Part shown: piece after piece, positions 1-7,954 of the stretch
How positions within the stretch are numbered: the first letter of the stretch is position 1
How the letters are laid out: the number at the start of each line of letters is the position of its first letter
NCBI GenBank assembly: GCA_015228925.1
Contig: JADGCQ010000014.1
Location: forward strand, 1 to 50,047
Source of the DNA: Magnetococcales bacterium
GTDB taxonomy: Bacteria; Pseudomonadota; Magnetococcia; Magnetococcales; UBA8363
Reading direction: 5' to 3'
DNA length: 50,047 nucleotides
The notes under the pieces: generated by a model
Told to the model about the DNA's origin: nothing
Database searches by the model: none
What the model saw: the letters and a program-made list of their open reading frames with translations, nothing else
Program-made: the position numbers and the translations under genes

Positions 1-42
1 TCAAAACCCTGGGGGCAATCCCCCAGACCCCTTTTTTCTTTT
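1..42. repeat. Hairpin repeat, copy 1 (terminator-like)
   Basis: A 7-bp perfect stem, CTGGGGG and CCCCCAG around a CAAT loop, is followed by ACCCC and a T-rich run. The same 42 bases occur in inverted orientation at 50002-50043. The hairpin plus T-tract would serve as a rho-independent terminator for a plus-strand gene lying upstream of the window. A dispersed palindromic (REP-like) repeat family is the other reading, and the two are compatible. Confidence 0.75.
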
Positions 43-101
43 GATAATTTTATTTGTTTGGGATTGTTTCGGTGGGTGGATATCGAATGGGAGTGCCAGG
101 A

Positions 102-1109
102 ATGGACAAAAAGGTTGAAGTTTTGGCACCGGCGGGAAACCTCCCTTCTCTGCGTGCCGCCGTGGATAATGGGGCCGATGCGGTTTATTTTGGTTTTCGC
201 AACGCGACCAACGCCCGTAATTTTGAAGGGTTGAATTTCAGCCTGAGCGATGCCGAAGCGGGGATTGCTTATGCCCATCGCCATGGTGTCAAGGCCAATG
301 TGGTGTTGAACACGTTTCCTCAGGCGGATGATCCTGGGCTTTGGTATCGGACGGTGGACCAGACGGTGGCCCTGGGTGCCGATGCCATCATCATGGCCAA
401 TCTCGCTTTGCTGGACTATTGCCGAGCGCACCATCCCCACCTGCCCATCCATTTATCGGTACAGGCTTCCGCCAGCAATGCCCCGGCGATCAATTTTTAC
501 CAGCGCCATTTTGCCATCCAACGGGTGATTCTCCCCCGCGTGTTGACCGTTGCGGAAATTCGTTCTCTGAAAGATCGTACCGATGTCGATTTGGAGGTAT
601 TTGCCTTTGGAGGGTTATGTGTCATGGCGGAGGGGCGGTGTTATCTCTCTTCGTTTGCCACGGGGGTGTCGCCCAATGTCGAGGGGGTTTGTTCCCCGGC
701 GCGGGCGGTCCATTTTGAGAATTCTGGGGAACGGTTGAAGACACGCTTGGGGGAGATATTGATAGCCGAATACGGTCCCAAAGAGGATGCCGCCTATCCC
801 ACCATTTGCAAGGGGCGTTTTGAGGCGAATGGACAGGTTTATCACACCATGGAGGAGCCGGGATCGTTGAATATTCTGGAGATGTTGCCGGAGGTGATCG
901 CATCGGGTGTCGTCTCCTTGAAGATTGAGGGACGGCAGCGCACCAAGTCCTATGTGGCGACGGTGACCCGCGTTCTCAGGCAGGCGGTGGATGCCTATTA
1001 TGAAAGTCCTGGGACATTTCAGGCCAAGGGAAAATGGATCAGGGAGTTGAATGCGACCTCGGAGGGGGCGACCCATACCCTTGGAACTTATGAACAGGGG
1101 TGGCAGTAA
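102..1109 (+). CDS. ubiU: UbiU, U32-family subunit of O2-independent ubiquinone hydroxylase
   Basis: UbiU and UbiV form a heterodimeric iron-sulfur complex that hydroxylates the ubiquinone ring without oxygen. The protein (335 aa) starts its family core at VEVLAPAGNLPSLRAAVDNG, as E. coli UbiU does near its N-terminus. Four cysteines in the usual cluster pattern are present: LCVMAEGRCYLSS, then EGVCSPAR, then TICKGRF. The ATG at 102 (MDKKVEV) was chosen because it matches the family length and has GGAG eight bases upstream; in-frame starts at 54 (TTG) and 87 (ATG) are possible. The stop overlaps the ubiV start as TAATG, so the pair is probably translationally coupled. The neighbouring terminator-like repeat suggests this is the first gene of its operon. 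Confidence 0.93.
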   Translation: MDKKVEVLAPAGNLPSLRAAVDNGADAVYFGFRNATNARNFEGLNFSLSDAEAGIAYAHRHGVKANVVLNTFPQADDPGLWYRTVDQTVALGADAIIMANLALLDYCRAHHPHLPIHLSVQASASNAPAINFYQRHFAIQRVILPRVLTVAEIRSLKDRTDVDLEVFAFGGLCVMAEGRCYLSSFATGVSPNVEGVCSPARAVHFENSGERLKTRLGEILIAEYGPKEDAAYPTICKGRFEANGQVYHTMEEPGSLNILEMLPEVIASGVVSLKIEGRQRTKSYVATVTRVLRQAVDAYYESPGTFQAKGKWIRELNATSEGATHTLGTYEQGWQ

Positions 1110-2083
1110 TGCGCATCAGTCTTGGACCGTGTCAGTTTGATTGGGGTAAAAATTTTTTGAAAGATTTTTACCGCAGGATGGCCTTTGAAACGCCGGTGGA
1201 TATTCTTTATGTTGGGGAGGTTGTCTGTTCCAAACGGCAATCCTTGAGTCCTGAAGAGATGGTTGCGTTGGCGGAGGAGTTGCGGGGGGCGGGCAAGGAG
1301 GTGGTTTTTTCCACCTTGGGATTGGTGATGAATGCGGCGGAGGAGGAGCTATTGCACCGCATGGCCCAGGCGGCCCATGCGGGGGGATGGTGGTTGGAGG
1401 CCAACGATATGGGGGGGATTGCGGTGGGGGAGGGACACCCTATGGTTGCGGGGCCGCATATTACGACGTATAACCCTGAGACTGTTACATTTTTAAAACG
1501 GGTTGGGGTCAGGCGCGTGGTATTTCCGGTGGAGTTGTCGGCCCAATCGATGGCGGATATGATTCGACGGCAGGAGGGTGCGGTGGCGTGGGAGGTGTTT
1601 GCCTATGGCAAGCTTCCGCTGACATTTTCAGCACGGTGCTACACGGCGCGTGCGTTTCGTTTTTCCAAGGCGAATTGTCAGTTTAAATGTGGAGACTTTC
1701 CCGATGGCATGACCATGCGGACCCAAGAAGGGGTCCCATTTTTGGCGATCAACGGTACGGAAACCATGTCGCACAGGGTTTACAATCTGGTTGATGATAC
1801 GCAGCGTTTGGAGCGGATAGGGGTGGATGTGGTCCGTCTTTCGCCCCAAAGTCGGTCGATGGTGGAAATTATCGCGGTTTGGCATGACCGGTTGCACCAG
1901 CGTATCAGTGGTGAAGAGGCGTTGCAGCGGTTGTTGGAGCTGAATGGTGGTGAACCTTTTTGTAATGGATATTTTAATGGACGGCCTGGACTTGAGTTTA
2001 TCGAACCACAGGAGCGACCGTCAGAACCCGAAACCCGTTTGAATTTGGGCATCTCCAGGGGAGAAGAAAAGAATGCAAATTGA
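1109..2083 (+). CDS. ubiV: UbiV, partner subunit of O2-independent ubiquinone hydroxylase
   Basis: This is the second U32 subunit of the anaerobic ubiquinone hydroxylase (324 aa). Conserved signs are the N-terminal SLGPCQFDW, the motif GEVVCSKR that carries the first cluster cysteine, and SARCYTARAF followed by CQFKCGDFP that carries the other three. The ATG at 1109 shares a base with the ubiU stop codon; a GTG at 1100 would add three residues. The gene ends inside the start region of ubiK, with an 11-base overlap. Family assignment rests on motif order and length close to E. coli UbiV. Confidence 0.93.
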   Translation: MRISLGPCQFDWGKNFLKDFYRRMAFETPVDILYVGEVVCSKRQSLSPEEMVALAEELRGAGKEVVFSTLGLVMNAAEEELLHRMAQAAHAGGWWLEANDMGGIAVGEGHPMVAGPHITTYNPETVTFLKRVGVRRVVFPVELSAQSMADMIRRQEGAVAWEVFAYGKLPLTFSARCYTARAFRFSKANCQFKCGDFPDGMTMRTQEGVPFLAINGTETMSHRVYNLVDDTQRLERIGVDVVRLSPQSRSMVEIIAVWHDRLHQRISGEEALQRLLELNGGEPFCNGYFNGRPGLEFIEPQERPSEPETRLNLGISRGEEKNAN

Positions 2084-2324
2084 TAATGCGATACTGGATC
2101 AGATCACGCAGAATGTGTTGGGTGTTTTTAACATGGTGGGTCAGACACGCGAAGAGATGACCCGCAAGATTCGGGATTTGGTTCAGGAGGGGGTTGAGCA
2201 TTTTGATCTGGTGAGCCGTGAGGAGTTTGATGCTGCCCATGAGTTGTTGGGAAAGACACGGATCCGATTGGAACAACTGGAGAAGCAAGTGGCTGAGATG
2301 GAACAGGGAACGGATGGGAAATAA
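2073..2324 (+). CDS. ubiK: UbiK-like ubiquinone assembly factor (BMFP domain)
   Basis: This small protein (83 aa) resembles E. coli UbiK (YqiC), an accessory factor of the Ubi complex that binds lipids and the SCP2 protein UbiJ. The central LVSREEFDAAHELLGKTR matches the family signature LVSREEFD plus a run of heptads, and the C-terminal half (RIRLEQLEKQVAEME) should form a coiled coil. It overlaps ubiV by 11 bases, with GGGGAGAAG upstream of the ATG, so all three ubi genes appear to be one transcript. Co-transcription with the anaerobic hydroxylase genes rather than with ubiJ or ubiB is the unusual point. Function is inferred from the family. Confidence 0.88.
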   Translation: MQIDNAILDQITQNVLGVFNMVGQTREEMTRKIRDLVQEGVEHFDLVSREEFDAAHELLGKTRIRLEQLEKQVAEMEQGTDGK

Positions 2325-2382
2325 GCGTTCACGATGATGATTCCGCATTGTTTTCCATGACAGGGGAGGGGGGAGTGTCATT

Positions 2383-3921
2383 ATGCTGTCTCGTGTGCAG
2401 ACGGTGGGCCTGGATGGGATACAAGCGGTTTCCGTTGAGGTAGAGGTGGATTTTAGCGCGGGTCTGCCGACGTTGGGTATCGTGGGGTTGCCGGAAGGGG
2501 CGGTACGCGAAGCCAAGGATCGTGTGCGCGCGGCGTTGAATAATTCGGGTTATCATTTACCGGCCAAGAGGATCATCATCAATCTGGCACCGGCGCATTT
2601 GCCCAAAGGTGGTTCTTCTTACGATCTTCCGATGGCCATCGGTTTGTTGGGTGCTATGGGAAAGCTCCCTGGGGAGTGTTTGTCGGGTTGTCTGTTTTTT
2701 GGTGAACTTTCCCTGGATGGTCGTCTACGGGGTGTCCCTGGGGTGTTGCCGGCGGCGTTGTTTGCGCGGAAGAATGGGTTTCCCCGGATGGTGGTTGCGG
2801 CGGAAAATGGTAGTGAGGCGGCGTTGACGCCGGATCTTTCGGTGTTTACGCCACCGACGTTGGGTGATTTGGTCAAGCATCTTTTGGGTGAAACGGTCCT
2901 TGCGCCGTTGGCGGCGACCGATTGGCTTGGATGGAAGGAAGAGGCCCAGGGAGAAATTCCCGATCTTGCCGAGATCAAGGGGCAGGAGTATGCCAAGCGG
3001 GCCTTGGAGATTGCCGCCGCTGGGGGGCATAACATGTTGATGACGGGGCCACCGGGATCGGGGAAAACATTTTTGGCCCGCGCCCTTGCGGGCATTCTCC
3101 CAGAGATGTCTTTGGAGGAGGCGTTGGAGGTGACGGCGATCCACTCCGTCGCAGGTCGGTTATCGCCCAGCAGGCCGTTTGTGGCGACCCGCCCGTTTCG
3201 CAGTCCGCATCATACGGCGTCAAAGAATTCATTGGTGGGTGGCGGCGGTCATCCCCATCCTGGTGAGGTGAGCCTAGCGCATAAGGGTGTTTTGTTTTTG
3301 GATGAGATCCCGGAGTTCAGCCGCACCGTCTTGGAGGTTTTGCGGGAACCTTTGGAGTCGGGTGAGGCGCACATTTCGCGGACCAGTTATTCGGCCCGTT
3401 TTCCGGCGGATTTTCAATTATTGGCGGCGTGTAATCCTTGCCCTTGTGGTCATTTGGGCAATGGGCTGCGTCCGTGTCGTTGTGCCCCGGCGCAGGTGAT
3501 CGGCTATCAATCCCGGCTGTCTGGTCCGTTATTGGATCGCATCGATCTTCATGTGGACGTACCGCCGGTTCCCACCGATGTTTTGGTGGAATTGCCATCG
3601 GGGGAGGCCTCTGCGAAGGTTCGTGATCGGGTATTGCGTGCCCGTGGGCTTCAGTATGGACGCAATGGGATGGGGATTCGCAATGCGGCATTGAATGGGA
3701 AAGCGTTACAGAGTCATGCCGATGTTACGGGGTCGGCGCGGCAACTGTTGTTGGATGCGGGGAGAAAATTGGGTTTTTCTGCGCGTGCGCACAGTCGATT
3801 GCTACGTGTGGCCAGGACGATTGCCGATTTGGCGGGAACGGCGGACATTGGGATGGAACACATGGGGGAAGCGATACAATTGCGTGTGGGGAGTGGGACT
3901 TGGGGCGGTATTGCGCAATGA
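2383..3921 (+). CDS. comM: YifB/ComM-family Mg-chelatase-like AAA+ ATPase
   Basis: The 512-aa protein has the ComM layout: an N-terminal Lon-protease-like fold (VEVEVDFSAGLPTLGIVGLP), an AAA+ core with Walker A GPPGSGKT and Walker B LFLDEIPEF, and the Mg-chelatase signature CNPCPCGHLGNGLRPCRC. In naturally competent bacteria ComM is a hexameric helicase that promotes branch migration during integration of foreign DNA. In other species the role is uncertain. The gene lies about 60 bp after ubiK, an adjacency also seen in other proteobacteria (from memory), and is probably in the same operon. A 14-bp hairpin follows the stop. Its length is typical and no lesions are seen. Confidence 0.93.
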   Translation: MLSRVQTVGLDGIQAVSVEVEVDFSAGLPTLGIVGLPEGAVREAKDRVRAALNNSGYHLPAKRIIINLAPAHLPKGGSSYDLPMAIGLLGAMGKLPGECLSGCLFFGELSLDGRLRGVPGVLPAALFARKNGFPRMVVAAENGSEAALTPDLSVFTPPTLGDLVKHLLGETVLAPLAATDWLGWKEEAQGEIPDLAEIKGQEYAKRALEIAAAGGHNMLMTGPPGSGKTFLARALAGILPEMSLEEALEVTAIHSVAGRLSPSRPFVATRPFRSPHHTASKNSLVGGGGHPHPGEVSLAHKGVLFLDEIPEFSRTVLEVLREPLESGEAHISRTSYSARFPADFQLLAACNPCPCGHLGNGLRPCRCAPAQVIGYQSRLSGPLLDRIDLHVDVPPVPTDVLVELPSGEASAKVRDRVLRARGLQYGRNGMGIRNAALNGKALQSHADVTGSARQLLLDAGRKLGFSARAHSRLLRVARTIADLAGTADIGMEHMGEAIQLRVGSGTWGGIAQ

Positions 3922-3933
3922 AGGATGGTGCTG

Positions 3934-3974
3934 CAAGGCCGCAGGATGGTTTAGATCCTGCGGCCTTGAATTTT
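3934..3974 (+). terminator. Strong hairpin after comM
   Basis: A perfect 14-bp stem (3934-3947 with 3955-3968) has a 7-base loop and is followed by AATTTTC. It sits between the convergent comM and superoxide reductase genes. The T-tract is weak but on the plus-strand side, so it fits termination of the ubi-comM transcript. The minus-strand side has no T-run. Confidence 0.7.
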
Positions 3975-3984
3975 CATGCCGTGA

Positions 3985-4374
3985 TCAGGCGACGGCGACT
4001 TTCACCGGGTCGCATTCCCAGATGCCATGTTTGGTGCAGTAGGACATGGCGGTGAGGCTCAGACTGCCGACGGCGGCGACGATGTTGAAGGTGACTTCCG
4101 TATTGCCTTTGGCTCCGGCTCCGCCCATCATACCGCTGGTGAAGTTGGCTTCGCCGAGGAGTGTGGTGCCATTGTAGAGCTGGATGGACTTGATGAAATG
4201 GTCGGGATCATCGGGATGGGCATAGTCTTTGCCCATGCGGACGGTTACGGGAAATTTTTCACCCGCTTTGGCGGACGATGCGCAGTGGATAAATGGGGAA
4301 TGCCGGTCGATGTAATCTTTTTTGGCTTCCTTATCCACGGTGGAGATATCGACGTACCGATTGACTGAAGGCAT
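3985..4374 (-). CDS. Class II superoxide reductase (neelaredoxin-like)
   Basis: Superoxide reductase reduces superoxide to hydrogen peroxide at a mononuclear iron with four His and one Cys ligand. This 129-aa protein has no N-terminal rubredoxin-like domain, so it is the one-iron class. Candidate ligands are His25, His53 (AHPDD), His59 (DHFI), Cys113 and His116 in SYCTKHGIWE. The usual Glu-Lys-His motif at the first ligand reads Asp23-Arg24-His25, so both residues that normally assist catalysis are replaced conservatively. The gene follows the peroxiredoxin gene by 33 bp on the same strand. The pairing makes sense because peroxiredoxin would remove the peroxide produced. The electron donor, often rubredoxin, is not in the window. 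Confidence 0.88.
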   Translation of the reverse strand: MPSVNRYVDISTVDKEAKKDYIDRHSPFIHCASSAKAGEKFPVTVRMGKDYAHPDDPDHFIKSIQLYNGTTLLGEANFTSGMMGGAGAKGNTEVTFNIVAAVGSLSLTAMSYCTKHGIWECDPVKVAVA

Positions 4375-4407
4375 GGTGCGCTCCTGTTGTTTGGCTATAG
4401 CTGTTGA

Positions 4408-5007
4408 TTACAGTGTTTTTGCGTGATCGGCGAGGTATTGGGCAACCCCGTCGATGGATGCTTTCATGGATGGTTTGGTTTTATCCCATCCGGCGGGGCA
4501 GACTTCGCCATGAGCTTCGGTGAACTGGAGTGCATCGACCATGCGGAGCATTTCGTCGATATTGCGTCCCAGGGGGAGGTCGTTGACGACTTGGTGGCGG
4601 ACGATACCAGCTTTGTCGATGAGGAAGGATCCCCGCAACGCGATACCGGGTCCAAAATAGAGGTCATAGCTTTTGGTGATTTCTTTGGAGATATCGGCGA
4701 CCAATGGATATTGAACGTTGCCGATACCGCCTTTGTTGACCGGGGTATTTTTCCAGGCCAAGTGGGTGAAGTGGGAATCGATGGAGACGCCGATGACTTC
4801 GACACCGCGGGATTTGAATTCTTTGAGGCGATGGTCGAAGGCGATGATTTCGGAAGGGCAGACGAAGGTAAAGTCGAGGGGATAAAAGAAAAGGACGACG
4901 TATTTGCCTTTGAACGATGACAGAGAGAAGTCGTCTTTGAAGGAATTATCGGGCATGACGGTGGTTGCGGTGAAATCGGGGGCGGGTTTGGTGACAAGGA
5001 CACTCAT
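4408..5007 (-). CDS. Typical 2-Cys peroxiredoxin (AhpC/Prx1 type)
   Basis: The enzyme reduces hydrogen peroxide and organic peroxides in the cytoplasm. The peroxidatic cysteine is Cys50 in PLDFTFVCPSE and the resolving cysteine lies in EVCPAGWDK near residue 171, the hallmark of the typical 2-Cys class. A GGIG motif is present, but the protein ends in ADHAKTL without the YF tail of hyperoxidation-sensitive enzymes, so it is expected to be robust (inference). At 199 aa it has normal length. It is the first gene of a two-gene operon with the superoxide reductase and is divergent from an XRE-cupin regulator. A good promoter lies at 5128-5156. Its dedicated reductase is not visible here. Confidence 0.95.
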   Translation of the reverse strand: MSVLVTKPAPDFTATTVMPDNSFKDDFSLSSFKGKYVVLFFYPLDFTFVCPSEIIAFDHRLKEFKSRGVEVIGVSIDSHFTHLAWKNTPVNKGGIGNVQYPLVADISKEITKSYDLYFGPGIALRGSFLIDKAGIVRHQVVNDLPLGRNIDEMLRMVDALQFTEAHGEVCPAGWDKTKPSMKASIDGVAQYLADHAKTL

Positions 5008-5127
5008 GATTGTAAATCTCCCTGGACTGATGGTCGCTGTTGTATGGGATCGGGAACGGCGATTCTGGATGTCGTTTCCATAGGAGCCAGGATGCGGTTC
5101 CGCGTTGTTTTTGTGAATCTGTGGGCT

Positions 5128-5156
5128 ATTAAATCGATTTTCGGGGTTGGCGTCAA
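5128..5156 (-). promoter_or_regulatory. Sigma-70-like promoter of the peroxiredoxin-SOR operon
   Basis: Reading the minus strand, TTGACG at 5156-5151 is separated by exactly 17 bases from TTTAAT at 5133-5128. The elements match consensus at 5 of 6 and 5 of 6 positions. They point toward the peroxiredoxin start about 120 bases away. Confidence 0.6.
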
Positions 5157-5166
5157 GGATAAAAAA

Positions 5167-5199
5167 TGATATATCAACATTGCTGTTGCCAACGCAACA
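5167..5199. promoter_or_regulatory. Two palindromes, candidate operator of the XRE-cupin regulator
   Basis: TGATATATCA at 5167-5176 is a perfect 10-bp palindrome. TGTTGC (5184-5189) and GCAACA (5194-5199) form a second inverted repeat with a CAAC spacer. Both lie in the divergent intergenic region just upstream of the minus-strand promoter and before the regulator gene, where an autoregulator would bind. Binding is an inference from position and symmetry. Confidence 0.4.
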
Positions 5200-5238
5200 A
5201 AGAGGGGGAAGTGTCAGACCTGGGGGAGTGAGGGAAGA

Positions 5239-5820
5239 GTGATAACCAATCTTGTTGGTATTCGGATACGTTCGTTACGTGCGCAAAGGAAATTGACACA
5301 GAGGCAACTGGCGGATTTATCTGGGATACCTCGTGCGACATTGGCCACGGTAGAGCGTGACGATGCCAATCCAAGTTTATCGGTCGTATTCAAGATTGCC
5401 AATGCGCTGGGGATGACGGTGGACCAGTTGATTGAATCGGCGCATCGGAAGATTCAGTATTGGCCGGGTCGGACGATGGGTGTGGTGGAGTCGGGAGATC
5501 GGGTTTACAAGGCGGTGACGATATCACCGCTGAATGCGTTTCACATCACGCAATTATTGTTTTCTTTGAAGCCGGGTGGGAGCTATGAGGGGAAGCCGCA
5601 TCCCCCTGGGAGCGAAGAATATTTGCATGTTTTGGAGGGGGTCATGGTTTTGGATGTGGCGGGGGAATCTTTGTCGATGGAGACGATGGATACGGCCTGT
5701 TTTCAAGGCAATGTGAGGCATTTTTATCGGAATCCGTCCGACAGGTTGGCACGGGGGTTGGTGACGATTCTGGAGGGGATTGGAATAGAAAAAAAAGAGG
5801 GGATGGAGGAAAGTTCTTGA
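5239..5820 (+). CDS. XRE-family transcription regulator with C-terminal cupin domain
   Basis: The 193-aa protein has an N-terminal helix-turn-helix (about residues 5-65; TQRQLADLSGIPRATLATVE is the recognition region) and a C-terminal cupin barrel (about residues 95-180) with GSEEYLHVLEGV, the usual sensor part of this class. Such proteins often repress or activate a neighbouring gene in response to a small ligand. Here the divergent neighbours are peroxiredoxin and superoxide reductase, so control of oxidative stress genes is a reasonable guess. The start is the GTG at 5239, directly after an AGGGAAGA sequence. The last bases overlap a tRNA promoter. The effector cannot be told from sequence. 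Confidence 0.9.
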   Translation: MITNLVGIRIRSLRAQRKLTQRQLADLSGIPRATLATVERDDANPSLSVVFKIANALGMTVDQLIESAHRKIQYWPGRTMGVVESGDRVYKAVTISPLNAFHITQLLFSLKPGGSYEGKPHPPGSEEYLHVLEGVMVLDVAGESLSMETMDTACFQGNVRHFYRNPSDRLARGLVTILEGIGIEKKEGMEESS

Positions 5821-5845
5821 CAAAGGGGGGTGAATTGGTTAAAGC
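5817..5845 (+). promoter_or_regulatory. Candidate promoter of the tRNA-tuf transcript
   Basis: A perfect TTGACA (5817-5822) is followed after 17 bases by TAAAGC (5840-5845), a poor -10 box. The -35 box contains the TGA stop codon of the preceding regulator gene. The tRNA-Tyr 5' end is 18 bases downstream of the -10 box, suitable for a short leader. Confidence 0.5.
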
Positions 5846-5862
5846 TTCCGGGTTCATTTTCA

Positions 5863-5947
5863 GGAGAGGTTCCCGAGCGGTCAAAGGGAGCAGACTGTAA
5901 ATCTGCCGGCTCAGCCTTCGAAGGTTCGAATCCTTCCCTCTCCACCA
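5863..5947 (+). tRNA. tRNA-Tyr (GTA)
   Basis: The acceptor stem GGAGAGG pairs with CCTCTCC, and the anticodon stem-loop GCAGA-CTGTAAA-TCTGC exposes GTA at 5897-5899. A long variable arm makes it a class II tRNA, as expected for Tyr. The CCA end is encoded at 5945-5947. It opens the tRNA-tuf cluster. Confidence 0.97.
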
Positions 5948-6082
5948 TTCCGCAAAGCCGGATGTGGGGTGTATGATGCCGGGGGCGTTTTTTGTCCTGG
6001 GCTTGGTTTTACTGGATTTTTGTGGTCTGGCCCATAAATTCGGTGTTTGATGCGGCATGGACACTTGGTTAGGCGGGTCTAT

Positions 6083-6156
6083 GCGGGTATAGTTCAACGG
6101 TAGAACGTCAGCCTTCCAAGCTGAACACGGGGGTTCGATTCCCCCTACCCGCTCCA
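6083..6156 (+). tRNA. tRNA-Gly (TCC)
   Basis: The acceptor stem GCGGGTA pairs with TACCCGC, the anticodon loop CTTCCAA gives TCC, and the T-arm is GGGGGTTCGATTCCCCC. CCA is encoded at 6154-6156. The order tRNA-Tyr, tRNA-Gly, tRNA-Thr before tuf is the same as in the E. coli tufB operon. Confidence 0.97.
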
Positions 6157-6214
6157 GGTTTTGGAAGGGAAGTGGCGGAATTTTAAGTAGAATGTCAGGT
6201 AGTACGGACGGTTT

Positions 6215-6290
6215 GCCCATGTAGCTCAGTGGCAGTAGCACTTCCTTGGTAAGGAAGAGGTCATCGGTTCAATCCCGATCATGGGCTCCA
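6215..6290 (+). tRNA. tRNA-Thr (GGT)
   Basis: The acceptor stem GCCCATG pairs with CATGGGC. The anticodon stem-loop CTTCC-TTGGTAA-GGAAG gives GGT, reading ACC and ACT. CCA is encoded at 6288-6290. tuf copy 1 starts 77 bases further on. Confidence 0.97.
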
Positions 6291-6367
6291 CTTTTTGTGC
6301 TAGGGAAACAAGCGAGAGAATACCTTTCGTGCAATTAATCAATAAAGCCTCTTAAGGAGGAAGTCGC

Positions 6368-7558
6368 ATGGCCAAGGAAAAGTTTGCACGTACCAAACCT
6401 CATTTGAACATCGGGACCATCGGGCACGTCGATCATGGCAAGACCTCGTTGACAGCCGCGATCACCAAGACACTGGCTTTGACGGGTGGTGCCAAGTTCA
6501 CGGCGTATGATCAAATCGATTCGGCACCCGAGGAGAAGGAACGTGGGATCACGATTTCCACGGCGCACGTGGAATATGAAACAGCGGCGCGTCACTATGC
6601 GCATGTGGACTGTCCCGGTCATGCGGATTACATCAAAAACATGATCACTGGTGCGGCACAGATGGATGGTGCCATACTGGTGGTTTCCGCTGCGGACGGT
6701 CCGATGCCGCAGACGCGGGAGCATATTCTGCTGGCACGACAGGTTGGGGTTCCGGCACTGGTGGTTTTCATGAACAAGGCGGACCAGGTGGATGACCCTG
6801 AGTTGTTGGAATTGGTGGAGTTGGAAGTCCGGGAGTTGTTGAGCAAGTATGAATTTCCTGGGGACGACATTCCCATCATTGTGGGTTCCGCGTTGAAGGC
6901 GTTGGAGGAAGACGGCACCGAGATGGGGCATGGTTCCATTCTCAAGTTGCTGGAAGCGGTGGACACCTACATTCCGCAGCCTGACCGTCCGTTGGATGGC
7001 AAGTTCTTGATGCCCATCGAGGATGTGTTTACGATTTCGGGTCGTGGAACGGTGGTGACGGGACGTATTGAGCGTGGTGTGGTCAATGTGGGCGATCAGG
7101 TGGCCATTGTGGGCTTGAAAGACACGACGACGACGACTTGCACCGGGGTTGAGATGTTCCGCAAGCTGCTGGACCAGGGGCAGGCTGGTGACAACGTGGG
7201 GGTGTTGTTGCGGGGAACCAAGCGTGAGGATGTGGAGCGTGGCCAGGTTTTGGCTGCCCCCAACTCCATTACGCCGCACACGAAGTTCAAGGCGGAGTGT
7301 TACATTTTGAGCAAGGAGGAAGGTGGTCGTCATACGCCATTTTTCTCCAACTATCGTCCGCAGTTTTACTTCCGCACCACGGATGTGACGGGTGTGTTGA
7401 AGTTGCCTGAAGGGACCGAGATGGTGATGCCTGGGGACAATGTGACGTTGGAAGTGGAATTGATTGCCCCCATCGCCATGGAAAAGGGGTTACGTTTTGC
7501 CATTCGTGAGGGTGGTCGGACGGTTGGTGCCGGTGTGGTCAGCGATGTGATCGCGTGA
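6368..7558 (+). CDS. tuf: Elongation factor Tu, copy 1 (tRNA-linked)
   Basis: EF-Tu delivers aminoacyl-tRNA to the ribosome in its GTP form. The 396-aa protein has G1 GHVDHGKT, G3 DCPGH and G4 NKAD, and domains 2 and 3 are complete. A strong AAGGAGG lies eight bases before the ATG. By my count it differs from copy 2 (23893-25083) at about 34 residues, roughly 91 percent identity, which is unusual because duplicate tuf genes normally stay almost identical. Differences include Ser in place of Thr after the G1 lysine-threonine, TGGAKF for KGGAKF, and a cluster near residues 180-205. It occupies the tufB position. Both copies look functional. Confidence 0.98.
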   Translation: MAKEKFARTKPHLNIGTIGHVDHGKTSLTAAITKTLALTGGAKFTAYDQIDSAPEEKERGITISTAHVEYETAARHYAHVDCPGHADYIKNMITGAAQMDGAILVVSAADGPMPQTREHILLARQVGVPALVVFMNKADQVDDPELLELVELEVRELLSKYEFPGDDIPIIVGSALKALEEDGTEMGHGSILKLLEAVDTYIPQPDRPLDGKFLMPIEDVFTISGRGTVVTGRIERGVVNVGDQVAIVGLKDTTTTTCTGVEMFRKLLDQGQAGDNVGVLLRGTKREDVERGQVLAAPNSITPHTKFKAECYILSKEEGGRHTPFFSNYRPQFYFRTTDVTGVLKLPEGTEMVMPGDNVTLEVELIAPIAMEKGLRFAIREGGRTVGAGVVSDVIA

Positions 7559-7657
7559 CTCTGATTTACGGGGTGTTGTGACGTTGTATTTCACATCTAC
7601 GGGTTGGGATTTTTTCCCAGGTAGATCCCTTGTTCTCGTCTTTGTTGGAGCCAATTG

Positions 7658-7813
7658 ATGCGTGACCTGATCAGTCTTTGTTGTGAAGAGTGCAAACGGC
7701 GCAACTACACGACGGACAAGAATAAACGGAACACCCCGGATAAGCTGGCCTTTCGCAAGTATTGCTCATCCTGTCACAAGCACACTGTGCATAAAGAGGG
7801 CAAGATCAAGTAG
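7658..7813 (+). CDS. rpmG: 50S ribosomal protein L33, zinc-binding form
   Basis: L33 (51 aa) is a small zinc-ribbon protein of the large subunit near the E site. The translation begins [12 protein letters not shown] and contains two CxxC pairs, Cys9-Cys12 and Cys36-Cys39, so it is the zinc-retaining (C+) form. GGAG lies seven bases before the ATG. It sits between tuf and tRNA-Trp, the common place of rpmG before secE. Confidence 0.95.
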   Translation: MRDLISLCCEECKRRNYTTDKNKRNTPDKLAFRKYCSSCHKHTVHKEGKIK

Positions 7814-7843
7814 GTTTTCCGGTTTTGGATGGATGAAGTTTGA

Positions 7844-7919
7844 AGGACAGTAGCTCAATTGGTAGAGCATCGGTCTCCAAAACCGAGGGTTGGGGGTTCG
7901 ATTCCCTCCTGTCCTGCCA
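7844..7919 (+). tRNA. tRNA-Trp (CCA)
   Basis: The acceptor stem AGGACAG pairs with CTGTCCT, the anticodon loop CTCCAAA gives CCA, and the discriminator base is G as expected for bacterial Trp. The 3' CCA is encoded at 7917-7919. Location just before secE is conserved in many bacteria. Confidence 0.97.
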
Positions 7920-7954
7920 ACTCTGGAGACTCTTGAAAGGGTGGATTGTGATCC

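Noticed and set aside
3695-4042. A 115-aa frame overlapping the end of comM
   Set aside because: It runs through the comM 3' end in another frame and across the hairpin, with no sign of coding.
7559-7657. Short hairpin TGGGA-TTTTT-TCCCA after tuf copy 1 as a terminator
   Set aside because: The stem is only five bp and T-rich only in the loop; rpmG follows directly, so it is unlikely to stop transcription.
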